From assembly GCA_030611265.1 (NCBI GenBank), contig JAUWQD010000002.1, positions 62,001-126,000 of the forward strand: a stretch of DNA of 64,000 bases, in the 5' to 3' direction. A program made the position numbers and the translations under genes. Positions 37,127 through 45,300 of the stretch are shown here, in pieces. The notes beneath the pieces were generated by a model. It was not told where the DNA came from, did no database searches, and saw only the letters and a program-made list of their open reading frames with translations. The DNA comes from Methanosarcinaceae archaeon. GTDB lineage: Archaea > Halobacteriota > Methanosarcinia > Methanosarcinales > Methanosarcinaceae. Each line of letters begins with the position of its first letter. Positions within the stretch are counted from its first letter, which is position 1.

Positions 37127-37198
37127 TGGCGGAAACCAAGGGAAATTAACCCGACTAAACAGATTTAGAGTCCATTCGATCAATATGATCTGATGTCC
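37127..37198 (-). tRNA. Second, diverged tRNA-Pyl copy (CUA anticodon), possibly a pseudogene
   Basis: A 72-base sequence in register with copy A, CCA included. D arm GATC-ATATT-GATC, 6-bp anticodon stem with the CTCTAAA loop and TTTCC-G-CCA end are kept. Three features look damaged: position 4 of the acceptor is C opposite T, and the first two T-stem pairs (TC against TT, in TCGGG/CCCTT) are lost. Its own promoter-like flank is separated from it by the minisatellite. It may be non-functional or a variant needing testing. Confidence 0.75.
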
Positions 37199-37201
37199 CC
37201 A

Positions 37202-37227
37202 CATTCGATCAACGTGATCTGATTTCC
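37202..37227 (-). pseudogene. 5' fragment of a third tRNA-Pyl copy
   Basis: On the minus strand GGAAATCAGATCACGTTGAT followed by CGAATG matches the first 26 bases of copy A with one difference, then homology stops before the anticodon. It lies 3 bases from the 5' end of copy B in the same orientation. Confidence 0.8.
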
Positions 37228-37470
37228 TCATTAATTTCCCTTGGTTTCCCCATTGATTTCCCACTGGTTTCCCAACCGATTTTCCAATCGATTTCCCCAT
37301 TGTTTTTCCCACTGGTTTCCCAATCGATTTTCCAATCGATTTCCCCATTGTTTTTCCCACTGATCTCTCAACCGATTTCCCAATCGATTCCCCATTGTTT
37401 TTCCCACTGGTTTCCCAATCGATTTCCCCATTCATTTTCCCTCTGGTTTTTCAATCGATTCCCCATCGAT
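37228..37470. repeat. Minisatellite of ~12-base units beside the diverged tRNA-Pyl
   Basis: About twenty imperfect units such as cccaatcgattt, cccattgttttt and cccactggttt in tandem. Read on the minus strand the units are ggaaatcgattg and gggaaaccagt, resembling the tRNA-Pyl acceptor sequences ggaaatc and ggaaacc. A minus-strand frame through it gives GKSIGKPVGKTM-type peptide repeats, most likely a by-product of the 12-base period. Confidence 0.85.
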
Positions 37471-37671
37471 TTGCACTTCACGGGCAAAAACAAATAGGCA
37501 TTTATCATACTTATATTTTGTGGTTCAGGTAATATGGATAAAAACTGTATTAACTCTATTGTACCCTGTTTTATAAAAAATTAAATTATACAAACCGTAA
37601 TCTATATATATATTTGATTTGAAAGCAGCGTTTTGTATAAGTGCATGATAAAGTATCGGGGTTTTATCTTT

Positions 37672-37705
37672 GGAGGAATTCGTGCGTTGAGTTGCACCTC
37701 TCGCA
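37672..37705 (+). pseudogene. Decayed tRNA 3' end fragment
   Basis: gaattcgtgcgttgagttgc followed by acctctcgcat resembles the T arm and acceptor strand of the tRNA-Leu 3' half at 20310-20350 (gaagttcgtgcgttcgaatc, gcacctcccgcac). No 5' part is present. Confidence 0.5.
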
Positions 37706-37724
37706 TTATTGCACTTTTATTTGT

Positions 37725-37767
37725 GAAAATGGTGCTGACACAATGGTCATTATTGACCCTACGGCAA
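37725..37767 (+). repeat. 43-bp fragment of mtbA
   Basis: Matches mtbA 36181-36223 with two mismatches (aatggtgctgacacaatggt, then ttattgaccctacggcaa). Flanks are unrelated to mtbA, so it is a copied gene fragment. It lies directly before the 3' flank of tRNA-Pyl copy A. Confidence 0.9.
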
Positions 37768-37855
37768 TTGTCAATAAGGGTAATAAAAAGTTAAAAAGAG
37801 ATTTTATCATTATGTGAAGTTTCCACACAATGATACATTGAACATTAATAAATAT

Positions 37856-37927
37856 TGGCGGAAACCCCGGGAATTCAACTCGGCTGAACGGATTTAGAGT
37901 CCATTCGATCAACATGATCTGATTTCC
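37856..37927 (-). tRNA. pylT: tRNA-Pyl (anticodon CUA)
   Basis: 72 bases including encoded CCA, the size of known tRNA-Pyl. Minus-strand features: acceptor GGAAATC with GGTTTCC (one U-G pair), a single base before the D stem, a minimal D arm GATC-ATGTT-GATC, the long 6-bp anticodon stem AATGGA/TCCGTT with loop CTCTAAA (anticodon CTA), a 3-base variable region (CAG), T arm CCGAG-TTGAATT-CCCGG with one A-C mismatch, and discriminator G. It is charged by PylS and reads UAG in mttB, mtbB and mtmB. It is not next to pylS (54.5 kb) but 1.2 kb downstream of mtbA. Confidence 0.95.
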
Positions 37928-37953
37928 TCGTTGATCTGCACTTTTATGTGCAA

Positions 37954-37966
37954 AAATAAATATGCT
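37954..37966 (-). promoter_or_regulatory. Probable TATA box of tRNA-Pyl copy A
   Basis: On the minus strand gcatatttattt is centred about 32 bases before the mature 5' end, as expected for an archaeal tRNA promoter. The corresponding aaacaaataggc sequence at about 37487-37497 lies on the far side of the minisatellite from copy B. Confidence 0.55.
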
Positions 37967-38107
37967 TTTTTAGTATTTATAATATTTGGGTGATTTGATT
38001 TGGGTTAGAATTGTTATATGGTCTTTTGTATTGGGTTTTATTAAATTGTGAATAATACTAATAGTAACATATATATGTGTGATTTGAAAGGAGTGTTTTT
38101 TCAGCAT

Positions 38108-38215
38108 GCATGGTAGCTTGGTCGGTAGCTTGGCAGGTAACTTGTCCGGTATCTTGTCCGGTTAAAGTAGTCTGACCACCTGTCTGACCACCTGTCTGAC
38201 CACCATCTGTCACTC
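38108..38215 (+). repeat. Two adjacent runs of 12-base tandem repeats
   Basis: First run: units like ggtagcttggtc, ggtagcttggca, ggtaacttgtcc, ggtatcttgtcc (38111-38162). Second run: three units of tgtctgaccacc (about 38176-38212). An 18-codon frame, MHGSLVGSLAG onward, spans the first run but has no clear ribosome site. Confidence 0.85.
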
Positions 38216-38276
38216 ATCCACAGTGATAGTCCCTTTTTTCTTTAGACGTAATTATCAGATCAATTCCACATGAACA

Positions 38277-38372
38277 TCAAGATCCTTCCGGCCCGGTTTC
38301 CGTACAGCCCATTGAAAAAGCAGCAGCCATTACTAACAAAAGTGTCAAGCCTAATGTAAAATATTTATTCAT
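38277..38372 (-). CDS. 31-residue lipoprotein-like peptide (possibly truncated gene)
   Basis: From ATG 38372: basic start MNKY, hydrophobic helix FTLGLTLLLVMAAA, lipobox AFSMGC at about 19-24, then TETGPEGS and a TGA stop. The signal and lipobox are convincing but almost nothing follows, so it is either a very small lipopeptide or the remnant of a larger lipoprotein cut by a stop. It lies 87 bases downstream of the META lipoprotein on the same strand. Confidence 0.5.
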   Translation of the reverse strand: MNKYFTLGLTLLLVMAAAFSMGCTETGPEGS

Positions 38373-38458
38373 GTTAATAATTTTCTCAATATAAATTAAA
38401 TGAATTGTTCCGGTGCTCTTCATTCCTAAATTAAAAAAAAATAGTCGAAACAGGTGTT

Positions 38459-39319
38459 TCACTGCTCGACTGCTTTTCCTTTAACAAAAAGCATTCTGTC
38501 GCCGTCCTCTCCGATGCCGAGAACAAGCTGATCATTGTCCATTGAGACAGTTGTAACATTGCTCAATAGGGAAAGATACTGATTATCCAGCGAGTCAGGA
38601 CCACAGTATGCACGTGTCATTGGTCCTGATGCTAATGTAAGATATTTTCCTTCCAGTGTGTAGTCTCCACTTCCAACGTTGCAGTCTGCTTTAATTAAGT
38701 ATCTCCCATCCGACTTGAAGACAAGTGTGTAGTTTTCCGGATCAGAAACTACTGATTGGCTGGCTGGAAGTGTTTCAGTTAATCCTGACCATTGCCATTC
38801 GATATCAATGATCTCATCAAGATATCCGATATTTTCTTCGACAAAAAGCATTCTGTCACCGTTTTCTCCGATGCCGAGAACAAGCTGATCATTGTCCAGT
38901 GAAACAGTTATTACATTGCCCAACAAGGAAAGATACTGATTATCCAGCGAGTCAGGACCACAGTATGCAAGTGTTATTGGTCCCGGTGCCAATGTAAGAT
39001 CATTTCCTTCCAGTGTGTAGCTTCCACTTCCAAGGTTGCAGTCAGCTTTTATGGAATATGTGCCTTCCTTAGAGAACAGGAGGGTGTATTTTTCCGGATC
39101 AGAAACCACTGATCGGCTGGCAGGTTCATTTTCAATAAGTCCCGACCACTGCCACTTTACGTCAGTTATGTCATCTATGGAAATAGTTTCAGATTCAATT
39201 TCTTCGTTGTTCATATTCTCTGCATCATCTACATCTTCAGTGCAGCCAGATACCAAAAGGGCGGCTGTGACTAAAGTACATATGAAAAGTAAAGTTAGTA
39301 TTTTACGTGTATTTAGCAT
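38459..39319 (-). CDS. Lipoprotein with two META (HslJ-like) domains
   Basis: 286 residues. The signal peptide ends in the lipobox LLVSGC (Cys26), followed by an acidic linker. Two tandem META-type domains (about 48-160 and 170-282) are nearly identical: IKADCNLGSGSYTLEGNDLT against IKADCNVGSGDYTLEGKYLT, and AYCGPDSLDNQYLSLL in both. META domains occur in secreted or lipid-anchored proteins linked to stress and envelope; the role in archaea is not known. The strong similarity points to recent duplication. Confidence 0.85.
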   Translation of the reverse strand: MLNTRKILTLLFICTLVTAALLVSGCTEDVDDAENMNNEEIESETISIDDITDVKWQWSGLIENEPASRSVVSDPEKYTLLFSKEGTYSIKADCNLGSGSYTLEGNDLTLAPGPITLAYCGPDSLDNQYLSLLGNVITVSLDNDQLVLGIGENGDRMLFVEENIGYLDEIIDIEWQWSGLTETLPASQSVVSDPENYTLVFKSDGRYLIKADCNVGSGDYTLEGKYLTLASGPMTRAYCGPDSLDNQYLSLLSNVTTVSMDNDQLVLGIGEDGDRMLFVKGKAVEQ

Positions 39320-40302
39320 AGGTTTTTACTCCTTGCATCTACTAGGATTTTGTATTATTTAGCCTCTTCTTAAGCTTCGAATTGACTTGAAGTTTATATA
39401 TATTGTTTTCAAAGTGATGCCATATGATCTGTTTTAAAAATCGATCTGTCGTTTTTGCGCCCGGTTGGCAGTAGCGTACACTTTTTTGGTTCTCTTTAAC
39501 ATTGTGTGGGTAACATCACTATTCAGGATATGTTTTCAAACATGGAAATCACATTGCCTGAATTAATGGACAGGATGAACAGGATTGACAGGATATGAGT
39601 GGGCTGCCCCATCCTGTAAATCCTGTTCATCCCGTCGAATATTTACCCACTCAATGTTGTGGGGATCCACTTTTTTTCTATATGCATAAATGTGGTTGTG
39701 CGCCACCCATATAACATGAAAAAAGTGTACGCTCTTTATAGTTTTCGAGTTTTCTCTGAGTTCAAATCTAGTCCTTCACACAAAAAATCGGGGATATAGG
39801 TATCTTTAAAAATAGATGCTCAAAAGTTTAGAATGTTTCGGTAAATCAATTTCGAACCTTTTTATTATCGAATTATATAGCATTTAATTTTTGAACTATA
39901 AAAGCAAAAATAAATAATTTATAAAAGATGGTTATTCGTGAAACTACTACACCCACTGTGCATAACTCATTCAGTCTTGTCGAGAGTATTGTAAAAAGAC
40001 GAATGAAAATCTATTAATTTAACGAGGTTTTGTTTAAAGCATATTCAAATGAATACAGTTGTAGAGATCAGAGCTAATTTCAAACTATAAGGGATGCCGT
40101 ACTAAACTAATTCCAAATGAAAAAATGGTTCTGAAAGGTAATTCCACAAAATAATCTTGGAAGAATTACATATATTTTGGATACTTATTTAAACTGTTAA
40201 TTGTCTTAGACTTGTATAACTTGTTTAATATCTATAGAATATTTGCTCCAAAAATAGCAGGTGTAATTATCTTCAGGTTTTTGAAAATATAGGAGAAGAT
40301 AA
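39320..40302. other. Intergenic region upstream of the Wadjet operon
   Basis: About 980 bases without a supported gene. It contains the long-palindrome element at 39473-39733. The rest is AT-rich and should hold the jetA promoter; nothing else is recognised. Confidence 0.5.
39473..39733. mobile_element. 261-bp element with 15-bp perfect terminal inverted repeats
   Basis: Ends are agcgtacactttttt (39473-39487) and its exact reverse complement (39719-39733). A second nested pair is aacattgtgtgggta (39499-39513) with tacccactcaatgtt (about 39642-39656), and the centre holds the palindromic gacaggatgaacaggatt / aatcctgttcatcccgtc unit (39569-39640). Overall one long imperfect hairpin. It looks like a MITE or a structured RNA; no ORF. 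Confidence 0.65.
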
Positions 40303-41751
40303 ATGGAATATCATGATGTAAAGAACCTAAAAGAGAACCACCCCTCTCTAAAGTTGTTAAATGCGGATAATATGCCATTGATAGTAGGTTTTCTTTATAG
40401 CAAGTTCAAGGTAAACAATGTTCCAACGATTTCAAAAGATGAATTGGAATCAAGTCTCTCAAATTATTTGTATTCTATAAGGGATGTAGAAGGAGAAGAA
40501 GTATATCCTAAAACACCTTCCGAGTATCTTGAAGATTGGACTAATGCTAACTACCTGAGAGCATATTATTCTCAAGATGATGAAGCTTTTTTTGATTTGA
40601 CCCACTATACTGAAAAAACGCTTGAATGGATAAGGGGCATTCTAGAACAAAGGGGATTTGTGGCAACCGAATCCCGCCTTCTCAAAATAATAAGCACATT
40701 AAAAGAAATTGCTTATGAGAACACTGAAGATCCTGTCGAAAGATTGGAAGAGTTGAATAAACAAAAGCGTGATATTGAGTTACAGATCGAAAAGATTAAT
40801 GCAGGCGTTATTGAAAGGTTAACTGAAACTCAAATAAAAGAACGTTATTTTGAAATTTGTGAGACAATACACAAAATATTATCTGATTTTAGAGTTATAG
40901 AACACAATTTTCGTCAGCTTGATATGGAAATCAGGGAGAAGCAGATAAAAGAAGGTGTTAGAAAAGATGAGGTATTGCATGATATCTTTTCTACTAAAGA
41001 CCAGCTACACAATACAGATCAAGGTAGGAGTCTCGATGCGTTTTGGGGGCTGCTGCTATCTCAAAAACAACAGGATGAACTGGACAAGCTAATTGAGATG
41101 ACTCTATCTCTTGAAGAAGTACAAAACGTTAAAAAAGACGACGATATCCTTGAAGAAATGAAAATACGTCTCATTAATGCTGGTGAACGAGTCAATCAAA
41201 TTAATTACTCACTCGCTGAGCAACTAAGGAAATTCCTCGATGAGAGGACGTATCTGGAAAACAAGAGAGTAATGGAGATCATCAAAGATATAAAGTCAAC
41301 TGCAGTTGAAATAAAATATGATTATCCATCTAATAATGATTTTCTTACTATTGAAGGTAAACCTTCGATTGAAATGGTAATGGACAGACCTTTATGGAAT
41401 GGTTCATCGACAACAAAATTACGTAAACAGAATATGGAATATGGTTCTTCTGAGGACGTAGATACTTCAGTTCTATATGACCAATTCAACATAGATCCAA
41501 AGGAACTCAAAGGCAAGATCGAAGAATTCTTAAAAACAGATTCACAGGTCTCATTAAATTTGGTCACTGATAAATATCCTATCAGCAGAGGTCTTGTTGA
41601 ACTTTTGACGTACATGGACATTGCATCTAAGAGTAAAAAAGCCATTATAAACGAAGATGTGTCTGAATACATGGACATCTCTAATTTATTTAGTGGAAAG
41701 AAATTTAAGATTCAGATACCTCAAGTTATTTTTTGTAGGGATGAAAGATGA
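40303..41751 (+). CDS. jetA: Wadjet defence protein JetA (DUF3375)
   Basis: 482 residues, mostly helical with long coiled-coil stretches (about 150-210). The N-terminal segment LKENHPSLKLLNADNMPLIVGFLYSKFK and the winged-helix start are typical of DUF3375, the kleisin-like subunit (JetA/MksF type) of Wadjet. With JetB and JetC it forms an SMC-like complex that recognises circular plasmids by loop extrusion. aggaga precedes the ATG. It overlaps jetB by 4 bases (ATGA). Confidence 0.9.
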   Translation: MEYHDVKNLKENHPSLKLLNADNMPLIVGFLYSKFKVNNVPTISKDELESSLSNYLYSIRDVEGEEVYPKTPSEYLEDWTNANYLRAYYSQDDEAFFDLTHYTEKTLEWIRGILEQRGFVATESRLLKIISTLKEIAYENTEDPVERLEELNKQKRDIELQIEKINAGVIERLTETQIKERYFEICETIHKILSDFRVIEHNFRQLDMEIREKQIKEGVRKDEVLHDIFSTKDQLHNTDQGRSLDAFWGLLLSQKQQDELDKLIEMTLSLEEVQNVKKDDDILEEMKIRLINAGERVNQINYSLAEQLRKFLDERTYLENKRVMEIIKDIKSTAVEIKYDYPSNNDFLTIEGKPSIEMVMDRPLWNGSSTTKLRKQNMEYGSSEDVDTSVLYDQFNIDPKELKGKIEEFLKTDSQVSLNLVTDKYPISRGLVELLTYMDIASKSKKAIINEDVSEYMDISNLFSGKKFKIQIPQVIFCRDER

Positions 41752-42329
41752 TAGACGATAATGATATCCTTCCGTATGCCGCAGCAGTGATCAAACTACT
41801 TAAAGGCAATATTTTCAAAAATGATACTGATATATGGAATTATCTTATTCAATACCAACCAGCGATTACTGAATACTTTTCGAGGATTGGGATTGATCTG
41901 TTTGTCAATGAGAACGATGGTTATGCATTTCTTAAACAGAAAGAATTTGATGAGTCCTCTAATATCTCATTACCCCCACTTGTCGAAAAAAGGGCATTGA
42001 GCTATTCAGTTACATTGCTTTGTGTTCTTCTTGTAGAAAAACTGATTGAACATGATGCAAAAGGTGGTGATTCTCCTTATCTGGTTATGGATAGAAAGGA
42101 GATCCACAATTCAATGAAGCTTTTTCGGCCAGACATTTCTAATGAAAAAAAGACTATCAAGGACATTGACGCAAATATAAATACTCTAAAAGGATACGGA
42201 TTTTTAAGGCAATTGAGGAAAGATGAAAATAAATTTGAGGTAAGGAAAATACTTCGTGCAAAGATCTCAGCTGAGACTATTCAGGATATTAAGAAAAAGG
42301 TGATAGAGTATGCAGAACTCGTTGATTGA
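41748..42329 (+). CDS. jetB: Wadjet defence protein JetB (DUF4194)
   Basis: 193 residues, two winged-helix-like halves, of the DUF4194 family (MksE/KITE-type subunit). Landmarks are DIWNYLIQYQPAITEYFSRIG near the start and LLCVLLVEKLIEHDAKGGDSPYLV in the middle. It bridges JetA and the SMC subunit. Its start overlaps the jetA stop and its end overlaps jetC by 20 bases, so the operon is translationally coupled. Confidence 0.9.
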   Translation: MIDDNDILPYAAAVIKLLKGNIFKNDTDIWNYLIQYQPAITEYFSRIGIDLFVNENDGYAFLKQKEFDESSNISLPPLVEKRALSYSVTLLCVLLVEKLIEHDAKGGDSPYLVMDRKEIHNSMKLFRPDISNEKKTIKDIDANINTLKGYGFLRQLRKDENKFEVRKILRAKISAETIQDIKKKVIEYAELVD

Positions 42330-45300
42330 TTTTTCTGATGATGAATTCCAGAAAGGCTTCCGTTTGCATCGGTTGGAAGTCTTTAATTGGGGTACTTTCG
42401 ATAAGAATGTATGGAAGATTGAACCTTCCGGGTACAATTCGTTATTAACCGGAGACATAGGATCTGGGAAATCAACGCTTGTTGATGCTATAACCACGCT
42501 TTTAGTTCCACCAAATAATATTACTTATAATAAGGCAGCTGGTGCTGAAAAAAGGGAACGTTCACTTCGATCATACGTACTTGGTGAACATAAAAGTGAG
42601 AGAGATGAATATAATAATTCAAAACCGGTTTACCTGCGAGATGAAAAGGATTTTTCTGTGATACTAAGCTATTTTCATAACAGTGGATTTGACAAGGGTA
42701 TGACATTGGCTCAGGTGTTTTGGGTAAACAATGGAAAAGTAAACAAATTCTTTGTAACTTCCAAGGAGAATCTGAATATCCACGATCATTTTTCACTTAA
42801 AGATGTTGAAACTGATATTACAACCATGAAAAAACGTATAAGAGCTCTTCACGATACGTTTGTCTTTGATACTTTCAAAGATTATAGTAATTCATTCCGA
42901 CCATTTTTTGGAATTAAGTCTGATAAAGTGCTTGAACTATTCTTCCAGACCGTTTCAATGAAAAACATTGATAAGTTAACGGTTTTTATGAGAACTCATA
43001 TGCTGGAAGATATCGATTTTAAAAGTGATATCCAAGCAATGGTTCAGAACTATGACAATCTTACTAAAGCTTATGAATTTGTTCAGAAAGCTAAAGCTCA
43101 ATTGGATATGCTGAATCCAATGGTGGACAATATCTCAAATTATGAAGATCTATTAAAGGAAATAAATGTATTACAAGATTGTCTGGATTTTTTGCCTTTC
43201 TTTTTTACGGAGATAAAGTATGAGCTTCTTGTTGAGGATATTGGGATATCTAAGGAGAATTTTTCCAGTTTAAATGAGCGGATAGAAGAGAAAATAACAA
43301 TATTGGAGCAGTTAAGAGATAGGGAAAGAAGCATATACATATCAATAAGGGAAAATAAAGAAGGTCAAAGAATCCAAGAGCTGGAAAATGAGATTAAAAG
43401 TCTCGAAGAAACAAAAGAGGTAAAGTTCCAGAAACAACAAAAATATTCAGAGATATGTACTTCTCTTGATATCAGAATTGCAGATGATGAACAAAGCTTT
43501 GCAAATTCTATTAAGGTCGCGGAGAATTTATTAAAGAACGTCAAAGAAGAACTAGAGATACGGATGGATGAAGTGGGTAGGATGTTCTCTTCCAAAGAAA
43601 GACTGGAAAATGAATACAATGACTGCAAATCTGAATTTGAATCATTGAACCAGAGGAAAACAAAAATACCTTCCAGTAGCCTGAAAATCCGTCAGTCTAT
43701 TCTTGAGAATTGTTCTCTTAAAGGGGTAGAACTGCCATTTATAGGTGAACATATAAAGGTCAAATCCACGGAAACAGAATGGGAAGGAGCATTAGAAAGA
43801 CTTCTTCACAACTTTGGATTAAGTCTCCTTGTTCCAGAAGAACACTATAGGACTGTAAGTAGTTATGTCAATCAGACTGACCTTAAGGGACGGCTTGTTT
43901 ATTTTAGAGTACCCAATATCTTAAATTCATCATCGATAAATGAATCTCATGGCAGTTCCGTTGCCAGTAAGCTGGAAATGAAAGCTGATTCTAAATTCCA
44001 TGACTGGATTAACAATGAACTGACCACCAAATTCGATCTTATGTGTTGTGAGACTATTGAGCAGTTTCAGACTGAAAAGAGGTCCATCACTAAAAAAGGA
44101 CAGATAAAGGGAAGTGGGGGACGCCACGAAAAAGATGATCGAAAGAAGCTTTTTGACAAGCGGGAATTTGTACTTGGTTGGGATAACAAAGAGAAGATCG
44201 AGCTTATCAGCAAACAAATGGAACTTTTGCATCAGCAAATACAGGAGTGTGTAAAAGAGAAGAGCCGGTTTAAAAAAAAAGGTGAAGGCTTAGATGAACA
44301 AAAAGAAAATCTGCGTGATCTTTTGAAGATTAAAGATTTTAGTGAAATATTTTGGGAAATATTTGTCACAAAAATACAATTATTAAGACAAGAGATTGAA
44401 GAACTCGAACGGACCTCTGATCAACTAAAAATACTGAACAATCAATTATCTTCAACGAAAGAGCAAATAGCAGAGGAAGAATATGAAAAAACTAATGTTG
44501 AAAAGAACGCGACACTTGTAAATGCCAAGATCGAAAAACACGAAGCGGACTCTAAAAAATGCAAAGAAAAACTAGTTGTTAATCCTTTCAAAGAAAAAGA
44601 AGAAAAACCAGATATTTCTAGTTATTTGAGAACAGATACTTTTTGTATCACATCAATTGATCAGGAACAACAAACTGTACGTGAGAACATTGATCAGAAA
44701 AAAGCAAACAGATCTGATCGAAGTGTAAGATTAAGCCGTAGTATTGTTGGACAAATGACCCAGTATGTGGATAAATATCCTGTTGAGACGACTGATTTAA
44801 TTGCAGTTATTGAATCGATCTCAGAATTTGTCGATATTTTCAGTAAATTAAAAAATGAGAATCTACCCAAATATGAAACGAATTTCAAGAAAGAATTGCG
44901 TGAGCATACAATTCAATCAATTGCTACTTTTAGCTCGAAATTAGATTATGAGGCCACGAGCATTGAGAAGAATATTGCGACGATTAATAAATTCCTGCGT
45001 GATCTTGACTACAATCCAGGTACATTCATTGAACTAAGGTCTGATAAAGCACCTGAAATTAATATCAAACAATTTAAAGCTGAGTTAAAAGATTGTCTTT
45101 CAGAAACCCTTGGTAATGAAGATATCTATAATGAGGAAAGATTCCATAAGGTAAAACGACTATTGGATCAGTTCAAAGGTAAAGATACTGTAGAGCGCAA
45201 TTGGACAAATACGGTTACTGATGTCAGGAATTGGTTAATATTTTCTGCAGCTGAGATATCTTCCGAAGACGGTAGTGAGATAGAGTTCTATAGTGATTCT

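Larger units (their letters stand above)
36631..38276. other. 1.6-kb low-coding region holding the pylT locus and many repeats
   Basis: No protein gene is supported. In order: a MITE-like element (36791-37028), the 3' flank and body of tRNA-Pyl copy B (37127-37198), a 5' fragment (37202-37227), a minisatellite (37228-37470), an AT-rich flank, a decayed tRNA 3' end (about 37672-37705), an mtbA fragment (37725-37767), tRNA-Pyl copy A (37856-37927), its promoter and AT-rich flank, and two runs of 12-base repeats (38108-38215). Confidence 0.75.

Noticed and set aside
37094-37435. Minus-strand frame of 113 residues with GKSIGKPVGKTM repeats
   Set aside because: It runs through the 12-base minisatellite and straight through tRNA-Pyl copy B; the open frame follows from the repeat period being a multiple of three, and there is no ribosome site.
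37228-37470. CRISPR array
   Set aside because: Units are about 12 bases in direct contact, without unique spacers. No other repeat-spacer pattern exists in the window despite the Cas1 remnant.
37725-37767. Second, truncated mtbA gene
   Set aside because: Only 43 bp match mtbA and no reading frame extends from it; it is a copied fragment, not a broken gene in place.
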